From NCBI GenBank assembly GCA_900754695.1, contig CAAEDU010000007.1, forward strand, positions 1 through 13,623: a DNA stretch of 13,623 nucleotides, in the 5' to 3' direction. A program made the position numbers and the translations under genes. The notes under the pieces were generated by a model, which was given only the letters and a program-made list of their open reading frames with translations, was not told the origin of the DNA and made no database searches. Every line of letters begins with the position of its first letter. The first letter of the stretch is position 1. Below, in pieces: positions 1 through 8,100 of this stretch. This stretch comes from Clostridia bacterium. Its GTDB lineage: Bacteria; Bacillota; Clostridia; Christensenellales; CAG-917.

Positions 1-658
1 AAATGATGAGCGGGGTGCGCGCCTCGTCGATGAGGATGGAGTCCACCTCGTCGATGATGGCGAAGTTGAGCTCGCGCTGCATCTTGAACTCCTTCTTGAC
101 CACCATGTTGTCGCGCAGGAAGTCGAAGCCGAGCTCGTTGTTGGTGCAGTAGGTGATGTCCGCGTTGTAAGCCGCCCTCTTCTCGTCCGGTTTCATCCCC
201 GGCACGATGACGCCCACCGAGAGCCCGAGGAAACGGTGCACCTTGCCCATCCACGCCGCGTCGCGCTGAGCGAGATAGTCGTTGACGGTGACGATGTGCA
301 CCCCCTTGCCCGCGAGCGCATTGAGATAGGACGGCAGGGTGGCGACGAGGGTCTTGCCTTCGCCGGTGCCCATCTCCGCGATCCTGCCCTGATGCAGCGC
401 GATGCCGCCCATGAGCTGCACAAAGAAGGGACGCATCCCGAGCACTCGCGCCGCCGCTTCTCTCACGACGCCGAAAGCCTCCGGGAGGATGTCGTCGAGC
501 GTCGCGCCCGCGGCGAGCCTCTCCTTGAAGACGCCCGTCTGCGCGGCGAGGTCGTCGTCGCTCATGAATGAGTATCTGTCCGAAAGTTTGTCGATCTCGG
601 TCGCGATCTTGCGCAGTTTGCGCACCTTTCTTTCGTTTTCGTTGAAGATGGATGCCAT
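1..658 (-). CDS. secA: SecA preprotein translocase ATPase, N-terminal 219 residues (cut by the window edge)
   Basis: SecA is the ATP-driven motor that pushes unfolded preproteins through the SecYEG channel at the cytoplasmic membrane. Reading the minus strand from 658 gives an uninterrupted frame to the window edge, starting MASIFNENERKVRKL. It contains the SecA Walker A motif MGTGEGKT at residues 96-103, the VQLMGGIALHQG segment at about 80-91, the VTVNDYLA and TNNELGFDFLRDNM signatures, and the DEAD-type Walker B DEVD at 203-206 followed by IDEARTPLII. This is the first nucleotide-binding domain; the preprotein-binding and C-terminal parts lie outside the window. The ATG at 658 is chosen because a purine-rich AGGAAGG sits just upstream and the N-terminus aligns with B. 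subtilis SecA as I recall it. SecA follows comFC, as in many Bacillota, but hpf is not between them. Identity is certain; the rest of the gene is unseen. Confidence 0.97.
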   Translation of the reverse strand, partial: MASIFNENERKVRKLRKIATEIDKLSDRYSFMSDDDLAAQTGVFKERLAAGATLDDILPEAFGVVREAAARVLGMRPFFVQLMGGIALHQGRIAEMGTGEGKTLVATLPSYLNALAGKGVHIVTVNDYLAQRDAAWMGKVHRFLGLSVGVIVPGMKPDEKRAAYNADITYCTNNELGFDFLRDNMVVKKEFKMQRELNFAIIDEVDSILIDEARTPLII

Positions 659-670
659 TTGCCTTCCTTT

Positions 671-685
671 CCCGACCCCGTCGGG
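671..685 (-). other. Small hairpin just upstream of the secA ribosome binding site
   Basis: CCCGA (671-675) and TCGGG (681-685) can pair around a five-base loop in the secA leader, directly before the AGGAAGG ribosome binding site. An overlapping alternative is CCCC-GAC-GGGG. With only five pairs it could be chance in G+C-rich DNA, but it could influence ribosome access. Confidence 0.3.
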
Positions 686-731
686 GGTGTGGTGTCCCTG
701 CGCGCGCGTATGCCGCAGAGCGTTATATTAA

Positions 732-760
732 ATAATAAAGCCATTCCCTTAAAATGGCAA
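732..760 (-). promoter_or_regulatory. Probable sigma-A promoter of secA
   Basis: On the minus strand a -35 box TTGCCA (755-760) and a -10 box TATTAT (732-737) are separated by exactly 17 bases in an A+T-rich island within G+C-rich DNA. The expected start is near 725, giving a secA leader of about 66 bases. It lies entirely in the gap after the comFC stop, which fits independent transcription of secA. Confidence 0.6.
740..758 (-). terminator. Weak hairpin after comFC, possible terminator overlapping the secA promoter
   Basis: On the minus strand GCCATT and AATGGC form a six-bp stem with a seven-base loop, followed by TTTATTATTT. It begins about 20 bases after the comFC stop, so it could end the recD2-comFC transcript. 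The stem is short and A+T-rich and the T run is interrupted. It occupies the spacer of the secA promoter, so one sequence may serve both roles or the hairpin may be incidental. Confidence 0.35.
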
Positions 761-778
761 TAAATTTTCGTGCCGTTC

Positions 779-1570
779 TCACTCCGCGGGCGCGGAGACC
801 TCGACCTTGTTTTCGGGCACGGTCACGGCGGCGGTCAGCACCGTCACGCTGCGCGCCCTGCCTTTGAGCAGCATCCGCGCGCATTCGTTGGCGGTGGAAC
901 CCGTCGTGAATACGTCGTCGACGAGCAGGATCTTCCTCCCCTTCACGTATTCGCCGAACCGCAGCGCGAAGCACCCTTTGAGGTTCTCCGCCCTCTCCTT
1001 GCCCGTGAGTTCCTTCTGCGGCGGAGTGTCCTTCACTTTGGAAAGCGCGGGGAGCACGGGCATCCCCAGCCTCTCTCCTATGTCTGCGGCGAGGAGCTCG
1101 GACTGGTTGAAACCCCGCCTCTTCACTTCTTTCTCGCTCATGGGGACGGGGACTACGATCTCACACTCCTCGCCCGAGGAGAGAAACTCGTCCGCCATCA
1201 TGGCGCCGAGCAGGCGCGCGATGTACTTCTTGCCGCCGAACTTGAGCATGTGCACGAGCTGTCTGCCCTCGCCGTCGTAGCGCAGGGGCGAGACGTTGCG
1301 GCGGAACACGCCCTCCGTCCGCTGGCACCTCAGGCAATAATCCGCCTCGTCGTTTATGGGCACGCCGCAAACAAGGCACCTGTGCCCCGTGATGCGCGGC
1401 AGCTTGGTCATGCACTCCGCGCAGAGGGTGTATCTCGTCTCCGCCGTAAGCTCCGCCCCGCAGACATCGCAGGTGACCGCGGCGGGATAGAGCGCGGCGG
1501 AAAGCCCCCTCCCGAACCTCGCGAGAGCGGCGCGCACGCGCCCGGAAAACCCCTCCGTGCTCCCGCGCAT
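779..1570 (-). CDS. comFC: ComF family phosphoribosyltransferase-like protein (ComFC type)
   Basis: A 263-residue protein with two N-terminal four-cysteine zinc motifs, C34/C37/C50/C53 and C65/C68/C79/C82, and a C-terminal type I phosphoribosyltransferase fold. The fold shows the family segment RRGFNQSELLA at 151-161 and the PRPP-binding loop ILLVDDVFTTGST at 214-226. In naturally competent bacteria ComFC acts in the cytoplasm in DNA uptake; the family is also widespread in species not known to be competent, so its exact substrate here is unknown. Its ATG overlaps the recD2 stop in TGATG, and GAGGTG lies about six bases before the start inside the recD2 end, so the two are probably translationally coupled. 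No ComFA or other competence gene is in view. The length is slightly above the usual 220-240 residues because of an N-terminal extension of about 30 residues. Confidence 0.92.
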   Translation of the reverse strand: MRGSTEGFSGRVRAALARFGRGLSAALYPAAVTCDVCGAELTAETRYTLCAECMTKLPRITGHRCLVCGVPINDEADYCLRCQRTEGVFRRNVSPLRYDGEGRQLVHMLKFGGKKYIARLLGAMMADEFLSSGEECEIVVPVPMSEKEVKRRGFNQSELLAADIGERLGMPVLPALSKVKDTPPQKELTGKERAENLKGCFALRFGEYVKGRKILLVDDVFTTGSTANECARMLLKGRARSVTVLTAAVTVPENKVEVSAPAE

Positions 1571-3786
1571 CAGAACACCTCTTTCCTACACTCCTCCTCG
1601 ATGAGGTTGAGAAGGAGGGAATATCTTCTTGCCGTCTCGTTGTTGCGGATCATCCTCGCCACCGTCTTTTTCGAGCCTACGACCACCACGAGTTTCTTGG
1701 CGCGCGTGACTGCGGTGTAAAGCAGGTTGCGGGTCTGCAGCATATAGTTGGCGTCCAGCGCGATGACCACCGCGTCAAACTCGCATCCCTGCGATTTATG
1801 TATGGTGACGGCATAGGCGAGCGCGAGCTGCTCGATGTCGGAATATTGATAAACAGCCACTTTATCATCATCAAAACGCACGGTAAACTGCATGGTTTGC
1901 GGATCTATGCGTTGGATGACGCCGATGTCTCCGTTGAAGACTCCCGTCCCCGCCTCGATGACGGCACCCGAGGTCTGCACCCATTCCTGCTGATAATTGT
2001 TCTGGGTCTGCATCACCTTGTCGCCCTCGCGGAAGAGGGTGTCGCCCTGCCTTGCCTCCTTCTTTTCGCGGGAGGGCGGGTTGAGTTTCGACTGCAAAAT
2101 GGCGTTGAGATCTATGGTGCCCGCGCGCCCCCTCTTCATCGGGCACAGCACCTGGATCTCCATGGGCGGCACGTTGAGATATTTGGGCAGCCTGCGCGTG
2201 ACCAAGTCCGCCGCAGTGCGGGCGATGTCTTCGCTGTCCTCTTTTTCTTCAAAGAAGAAATCGCTGCTGCGGTTGTCGAGGTCGGGCATCTCGCCGCGGT
2301 TGATGCGGTGCGCATTGACGACGATCTTGCTGTCCTCGGACTGGCGGTAGATCTGCGTGAGTTCGCTCACGGGGAACTTGCCGCACTTGATGAGGTCGCT
2401 CAGCACGTTGCCCGCGCCCACGGAGGCGAGCTGATCCTTGTCCCCCACCAGCACCAGCCTGCTGCCGCGGTCGAGCGCCGTAAGGAGAGCGTTGAAGACA
2501 AACTCGTCCACCATGCTGACCTCGTCCACGATGAGGACGTCGAGAGGGAGCTTCCTTTCCGCATTGTAGGCGAACCAGCCGCTGCCGTCCTTCCAGTTGA
2601 GGTCGAGCAGACGGTGGATGGTCTTCGCCTCCTCCCCCGTCGCCGCGGAGAGCCTCTTTGCCGCTCTCCCGGTGGGGGCGCACAGCGCGACGCGCTGCCC
2701 GAGGTTTTTGAAGACGTGCAGGATGCACTTGACGATGGTGGTCTTGCCCGTGCCCGGTCCTCCCGTCACGATCTGCAGACCGTTCTCCACCGCGGCGCGC
2801 ACCGCCTCCGCCTGCTTGGGATGCAGAGTGATGTCCGTCTCGCGCTCGAACTGCGCGATCTCATCCCCCGCGTCCACCCTGAAATCGGCGGCCTCCGCCT
2901 GCAGGCGTATGAGCCGCTTGGCGATGTTGCGTTCGGTGTTGTAGTTCTGCCTGGTGAGCACGGCGACGCACTCGCCCGTGTCGTAACGGACGAGGTCTCC
3001 GAGCATGATCATGTCCTCGATGTTGTCGCGCACTCTGCGCTCCGTCTCGTCACTATCCGACCTTAAAAGTGCCACAACGGCAGGAACAAGTTCGTTTTCG
3101 GGCAAATAGTTGTGTCCGTTCTTGGAGGACGCCTCTTTTAAGACAAAGGTGACGGCGGCGCAGATGCGGTAGTCGCTGTCGCGCGCGACGCCGAGCTCTC
3201 CCGCGATGCGGTCCGCCGTGTGGAAGCCGATGCCGTCCACGTCGTCCACGAGGGCGTAAGGGTTCTTGCGCACCCTGTCCTCGGTGGCGTCGCCGTAGAC
3301 GCGGTATATCTTGAGGGACATGCCGACGGTGATGCCGAGCTGTTGCAGGAACATCACCGCGGACTGTATCTTCTGCAATTTGGAATAGCCCAGGCAGAAC
3401 TCCGTCGCGCGTTTCAGGGAGATGCCCTTCACCTTGGCGATCTCCACGGGATATTTCATCGCTTCGAGCGCGTTCACTCCGTGATAGTCCACCACGGCTT
3501 GCGCGGTGGCGGGTCCCATCCCCTTGATGAGACCGCTGCCGAGGAATTTGACTATGCCGTCCAGCCGCGACGGCGAACCGACGTACACCTTCTCCGCCGT
3601 GAACTGTCTGCCGTACATGCTGCGCGTCTTGAAGTCTCCTTCCACGCGCAGGATCTGCCCCTCGCTCACGGGGGGCATCGTCCCGACGACGGTGAACGTC
3701 GCGTCCTCGCACCTGAGGTCGAGGACGGTATAGCCCGTCTCTTCACTGCGGAAGATGACGTTCCTGATCTCGCCTTTTATCTCCAT
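1570..3786 (-). CDS. recD2: RecD2 family ATP-dependent DNA helicase (SF1B, YrrC-like)
   Basis: A 738-residue 5'-3' DNA helicase of the RecD2 type, which works without RecB and RecC in DNA repair and fork maintenance. The N-terminal OB-like domain (about 1-75) is followed by helix-hairpin-helix segments (about 80-200, with GSGLIKGMGPATAQ and DDVDGIGFHTADRIA). The SF1 core carries Walker A TGGPGTGKTT at 341-350, APTGRAAKR at 370-378, Walker B LIVDEVSMVD at 418-427, GDKDQLASVGAGNVL at 448-462, QIYRQS at 478-483, YAVTIHKSQGCEF at 658-670 and LLYTAVTRAKK at 688-698. All motifs are complete. The long N-terminal extension and helix-hairpin-helix region separate it from RecD of RecBCD. The start at 3786 matches the family N-terminus, although only a weak GGA-type ribosome binding site precedes it. 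It follows metK after a terminator and overlaps comFC by one base. Confidence 0.95.
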   Translation of the reverse strand: MEIKGEIRNVIFRSEETGYTVLDLRCEDATFTVVGTMPPVSEGQILRVEGDFKTRSMYGRQFTAEKVYVGSPSRLDGIVKFLGSGLIKGMGPATAQAVVDYHGVNALEAMKYPVEIAKVKGISLKRATEFCLGYSKLQKIQSAVMFLQQLGITVGMSLKIYRVYGDATEDRVRKNPYALVDDVDGIGFHTADRIAGELGVARDSDYRICAAVTFVLKEASSKNGHNYLPENELVPAVVALLRSDSDETERRVRDNIEDMIMLGDLVRYDTGECVAVLTRQNYNTERNIAKRLIRLQAEAADFRVDAGDEIAQFERETDITLHPKQAEAVRAAVENGLQIVTGGPGTGKTTIVKCILHVFKNLGQRVALCAPTGRAAKRLSAATGEEAKTIHRLLDLNWKDGSGWFAYNAERKLPLDVLIVDEVSMVDEFVFNALLTALDRGSRLVLVGDKDQLASVGAGNVLSDLIKCGKFPVSELTQIYRQSEDSKIVVNAHRINRGEMPDLDNRSSDFFFEEKEDSEDIARTAADLVTRRLPKYLNVPPMEIQVLCPMKRGRAGTIDLNAILQSKLNPPSREKKEARQGDTLFREGDKVMQTQNNYQQEWVQTSGAVIEAGTGVFNGDIGVIQRIDPQTMQFTVRFDDDKVAVYQYSDIEQLALAYAVTIHKSQGCEFDAVVIALDANYMLQTRNLLYTAVTRAKKLVVVVGSKKTVARMIRNNETARRYSLLLNLIEEECRKEVF

Positions 3787-3810
3787 TCCGTTCCGTTTCG
3801 CGCGACCCTT

Positions 3811-3834
3811 AAAGCGTCTGCGCGCGATCGCTTT
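3811..3834 (+). terminator. T8-flanked inverted repeat reading as a weak plus-strand terminator
   Basis: AAAGCG (3811-3816) and CGCTTT (3829-3834) are inverted copies, and on the plus strand the second arm runs into eight consecutive T (3832-3839). The loop is twelve bases and contains part of the palindrome GCGATCGC (3824-3831). No plus-strand gene ends nearby, so it may only block antisense transcription, or it may fold in the recD2 leader. The six-bp stem is weak evidence. Confidence 0.3.
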
Positions 3835-3846
3835 TTTTTGTATGTC

Positions 3847-3863
3847 CGCGCGCGTCGCGCGCG
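3847..3863. repeat. Alternating CG palindrome between metK and recD2
   Basis: Two copies of CGCGCGCG are separated by a single T, giving 17 bases of almost pure alternating C and G. It can form a hairpin or cruciform, and such tracts are prone to Z-DNA. It lies just downstream of the metK terminator and before recD2. No function can be assigned. Confidence 0.5.
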
Positions 3864-3870
3864 AGAAAGA

Positions 3871-3895
3871 AAAAGCAAGGCTCTCCCTTGCTTTT
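3871..3895 (-). terminator. Rho-independent terminator after metK, nearly symmetrical
   Basis: AAAAGCAAGG (3871-3880) and CCTTGCTTTT (3886-3895) form a perfect ten-bp stem with a five-base loop, 17 bases after the metK stop. On the minus strand the stem ends in TTTT followed by TCTTTC. The plus strand also reads into a pyrimidine run, so it may work in both directions. It marks the likely end of the rpoB-rpoC-metK unit. Confidence 0.85.
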
Positions 3896-3912
3896 CTTTT
3901 GTGTTATGAGCG

Positions 3913-5106
3913 TCAGAGCGTATATTTGGCGAGCGCCGCCTTGAGCTCTTCCACTCTGTCCGTCTTCTCCCAACTGAACTCCGCCCTGCCGAAGTGCCCA
4001 TAGTTTGCGGTCTCGCGGTAGACGGGACGGTTGAGCCTGAGCCTGCGTATGATGGCTCGGGGACGCAGGTCGAACACCTCGGAGACGATCTTCGCGACGG
4101 TGGAGTCGTCCACGACGCCGGTGCCGAAGGTGTCCACATAGACGGAGACGGGGCGTGCCCTGCCGATGGCATAAGCCACCTGCAGTTCCACTCTGCGGCA
4201 GATGCCCGCCGCCACGAGATTTTTGCACACATATCTCGCCATATACGTTCCGCTGCGGTCGACCTTGGTGGGATCCTTGCCGGAGAGCGCGCCGCCGCCG
4301 TGGGGGCAATAGCCGCCGTAGGTGTCCACGATGATCTTTCTGCCCGTCACGCCGCTGTCTCCCGCGGGACCGCCGATGACGAACCTGCCCGTGGGATTGA
4401 TGTAGAACTTGGTCTTTTTGTCCAGCCACTTGGCGGGGATGGCTTTTTTGATGACCTTCTCGATGATGGTGTTCTCGAGTTCCTGACGGTCGACGTCGTC
4501 GCTGTGCTGGGCGGAGACGACCACGACGTCCACCCTCTTGGGCTCGCCGTCCACATACTCCACCGTCACCTGCGCCTTGCCGTCGGGACGCAGCCACGGC
4601 ACCTCGCCGGACTTCCTCGCCTCGGTGAGCCGCCTCGTGAGCGCGTGGGCGAGCATGATGGGCAGGGGCATGAGCTCCGGAGTCTCGTCCGTCGCGCAGC
4701 CGAACATCATGCCCTGGTCGCCCGCGCCGAGTTTGTCTATCTCGTCGCAGCCGACATAGTCGGACGCCTCGTCCACTCCCCTCGCGATGTCGGGAGACTG
4801 CTCGTCAAGGGAGGACAGCACCGCGCAGGTCTTGTAGTCGAACCCGAGGGAGCTGTCGTCGTAGCCGATGTCCTTGACCACCCCGCGCACGATGCCGGGG
4901 ATGTCGCAATAGTGCGAGGTGCTCACCTCGCCGAACACCATCACCATGCCGGTGGTGGCGCACACTTCCACCGCGACGCGGGCGGAGGGATCCTCCGTGA
5001 AGATGTCGTCCAGGATCGCATCCGCGATCTGGTCGCACACCTTGTCGGGATGCCCCTCCGTCACGCTCTCGGAAGTGAAAAATCTTTTCTCTTTATCCTT
5101 GCTCAT
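3913..5106 (-). CDS. metK: S-adenosylmethionine synthetase (methionine adenosyltransferase)
   Basis: A cytoplasmic enzyme that makes S-adenosylmethionine from methionine and ATP, the main methyl donor of the cell. The 397-residue length is normal. Visible signatures are SVTEGHPDK at 14-22 (ATP site), GAGDQGMMFG at 127-136, and the glycine-rich loop GGGALSGKDPTKVDRS at 270-285, followed by QVAYAIG and GHFGR near the C-terminus. The loop carries Leu at 273 where the E. coli enzyme and most others have Phe, and CPH before it where ARH is more usual in bacteria. The active-site Asp and Lys residues are present, so activity is expected. The ATG lies one base after the rpoC stop (TGATATG) and no proper SD is visible, which suggests reinitiation by ribosomes finishing rpoC. 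A strong terminator follows. Unlike in many Bacillota, no SAM riboswitch is visible because there is no separate leader. Confidence 0.97.
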   Translation of the reverse strand: MSKDKEKRFFTSESVTEGHPDKVCDQIADAILDDIFTEDPSARVAVEVCATTGMVMVFGEVSTSHYCDIPGIVRGVVKDIGYDDSSLGFDYKTCAVLSSLDEQSPDIARGVDEASDYVGCDEIDKLGAGDQGMMFGCATDETPELMPLPIMLAHALTRRLTEARKSGEVPWLRPDGKAQVTVEYVDGEPKRVDVVVVSAQHSDDVDRQELENTIIEKVIKKAIPAKWLDKKTKFYINPTGRFVIGGPAGDSGVTGRKIIVDTYGGYCPHGGGALSGKDPTKVDRSGTYMARYVCKNLVAAGICRRVELQVAYAIGRARPVSVYVDTFGTGVVDDSTVAKIVSEVFDLRPRAIIRRLRLNRPVYRETANYGHFGRAEFSWEKTDRVEELKAALAKYTL

Positions 5107-5107
5107 A

Positions 5108-8100
5108 TCAGATCATTTCGTTGGCGGCACCGTCCTCCGCGCTGCCCGTCTCTGCGGGAGCGGTGGAGATGTTCTTATATATCTTCATGCCCGTGCCTGC
5201 GGGGATGAGCTTGCCGATGATGACATTCTCTTTGAGCCCGATGAGCGGGTCGATCTTGTTCTTGATGGCTGCCTCGGTGAGGACGCGCGCAGTCTCCTGG
5301 AAGGACGCCGCGGAGAGGAAGGACTCGGTGGAAAGCGCCGCCTTGGTGATGCCGAGCAGCGTACGCTTCGCGCTGGCGGGCACGCCGCCGTTCTCGAGCG
5401 CCTTCTCGTTCTCGTCCTCGTAGGTGAAGATGTCCACGAAGGAGCCGGGGAGCATCTCGGTGTCGCCCTGATTCTCCACCTTGACCTTGCGCAGCATCTG
5501 ACGCACGATGACCTCGATGTGCTTGTCGTTGATCTCGACGCCGGAGAGACGGTAGGCGGACTGCACTTCCTTGGTGAGGTAGTCCTGCACGCCCTTGACG
5601 CCCTTGGCGCGGAGCATATCCTGCGGATAGATGGAGCCCGCGGTGAGCGGATCGCCCGCTTCCACGATGTCGCCGGTGTCCACCTTGAGCTTGGCGCCGA
5701 AGGGGATGGCATAGCTCCTCGCGTCGCCGTCCTCACCCGTGACGGTGATCTCGCGGTTGTCGTCGCTGACCACCACCGCACCGGAGTTCTCGGTGATGAC
5801 TGCCTGACCTTTCGGTCTTCTCGCCTCGAAGAGCTCCTCAACGCGCGGCAGACCCTGGGTGATGTCGTCGCCCGTCGCGACGCCGCCGGAGTGGAACGTT
5901 CTCATCGTGAGCTGGGTGCCGGGTTCGCCGATGGACTGCGCCGCGATGATGCCCACCGCTTCGCCGAGCTTGACGGGCTGTCCGCTCGCCATGTTCTTGC
6001 CGTAGCACTTGGCGCACACGCCGTTCCTGGTCTTGCAGGACAGGACGGAACGGATGGTCACCTTCCGGATGCCCGCCGCCTCGATCTCCTTCGCCTGATC
6101 GTCCGTGATCATGCTGTCCGCCTCGACGATGACCTCGCCGGTGACGGGATGCACGATGGGATTGATGGTGAATCTGCCCGCGATGCGGTCCGCGAGGCAC
6201 TCGATCTCGCTCTTTCCGTCGCGGATCGCGGTGATCTCGGTGCCCTTACTGTCGCCGCAGTCGCTCTCGCGCACGATGACGCCGTGGGAGACGTCGACCA
6301 GCCTTCTGGTGAGGTAGCCGGAGTCCGCCGTCTTAAGAGCGGTGTCCGCAAGACCCTTTCTGCCGCCGTGAGAGGAAATGAAGTATTCCAAGACGGACAG
6401 ACCTTCGCGGAAGGACGCCCTGACGGGCAGCTCGATGGTGCGGCCGGAGGGGTCCGCCATGAGTCCGCGCATACCGGAGAGCTGACGGATCTGACCCATG
6501 TTGCCTCGGGCGCCGGAGTTCGCCATCATCCAGATGGGGTTGAAATCTTCCGCGCCGTCCACCAGCGCCTTCTCGACGAGGTCGGAGGCTTCCTTCCAGG
6601 TCTTGACGACGGTCTGATAACGCTCCTCGTCGGTGAGGATACCTCTTGCGAAGTTCTTCTCCACGCGCTTGATCTTCTCTTCCGCCTCGGCGATGATCTC
6701 CTTCTTGACCGCGGGGATGTGCATGTCGAACACGCTCGCGGTGATGGCGCCGATGGTGGAATATTTATAGCCGAGGGCTTTGATCTTGTCCAGCACGGCA
6801 GCGGTCTCGGTCGCGCCGTGATATTTGAAGCAGTTGTCGACGATGAGGGAGAGCTGCTTTTTGCCGATCGCCATCGCCTTCTCGCCGAGGATCTTGAGGA
6901 TGGCTTTCCTGAGCAGAGTCTTCTCGTGCGTCTCTTCGCCCGTGACGTCCACGTCCGCCGCCTTCTCGAATGCCGCGGCGATGGCGTCGATCTTGGCGTC
7001 CGCGAGGTCAGCGTTGCGCAGGATGGCGCGCACTTTGTCTCTCGCCTCCGCGGTGACCTCCTTGCCTTTCAGCGTGTCTGCAAGGGCTGCGAACTGCTTC
7101 TCGTCCATGCAGGCGTTGATGCCGAGGATGCCGTCCAGCTCCAGAAGCCCTGCGTTCCTCGGATCGCGCCTGTTGACGAACTGCAGATCCTGCGGGAGGT
7201 TGGAGTTGAAGATGCAGCGGCCGACGGTGGTGTGCAGCATGCGGGTGTGCTCGGTGCCGTCCTCATCCTTATAGGAGGTGCGGATCCACACCAGCGACTG
7301 CAACGTGACGTCGCCGTCCTGATAAGCCATGACCGCCTCGTCGAAGGAGCTGAAATATTTGCCTTCGCCCTTGTCGCCGGGACGGATGATGGTGAGGTAA
7401 TAGGAGCCGATGACCATGTCCTGCGTGGGGGACACGATGGGCTTGCCGTCGGAGAGCTTCAGGATGTTGTTGGTGCACAGCATCAGGATGCGCGCCTCCA
7501 CCTGAGACTCGATGGAAAGGGGCACGTGCACCGCCATCTGGTCGCCGTCGAAGTCCGCGTTGAACGCGCCGCAGGCGAGGGGGTGCAGCTTGATGGCTCT
7601 GCCCTCGACGAGGACGGGCTCGAACGCCTGGATGCCCAGACGGTGCAGCGTGGGAGCGCGGTTCAGGAGCACGGGATGATCCTTGATGATCTCCTCCAAA
7701 ATGTCCCACACCTGGTTCTTGCCGGTGTCCACGAAGCGCTTCGCGGTCTTGATGTTGTGGCAGAGGTTCTGCTCCACCAGCTTCTTCATGATGAAGGGCT
7801 TAAAGAGCTCAAGTGCCATTTCTTTGGGCAAACCGCACTGATAAAGTTTGAGTTCGGGTCCGACGACGATGACGGAACGTCCGGAATAGTCCACACGCTT
7901 TCCGAGGAGATTCTGACGGAACCTGCCCTGCTTGCCGCGCAGCAGACCGGAGAGAGACTTCAGGTCGCGGTTGCCGGGGCCGCTGACCGCCTTGCCCCTC
8001 CTGCCGTTGTCGATGAGGGCGTCCACCGCCTCCTGGAGCATGCGCTTCTCGTTGCGGACGATGATGTCCGGAGCGCCCAGCTCTTTGAGTTTTTTCAGGC

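Noticed and set aside
1798..3066. A 422-codon plus-strand open frame opposite recD2
   Set aside because: It is antisense to the helicase core with all SF1 motifs intact, and has the same shadow composition.
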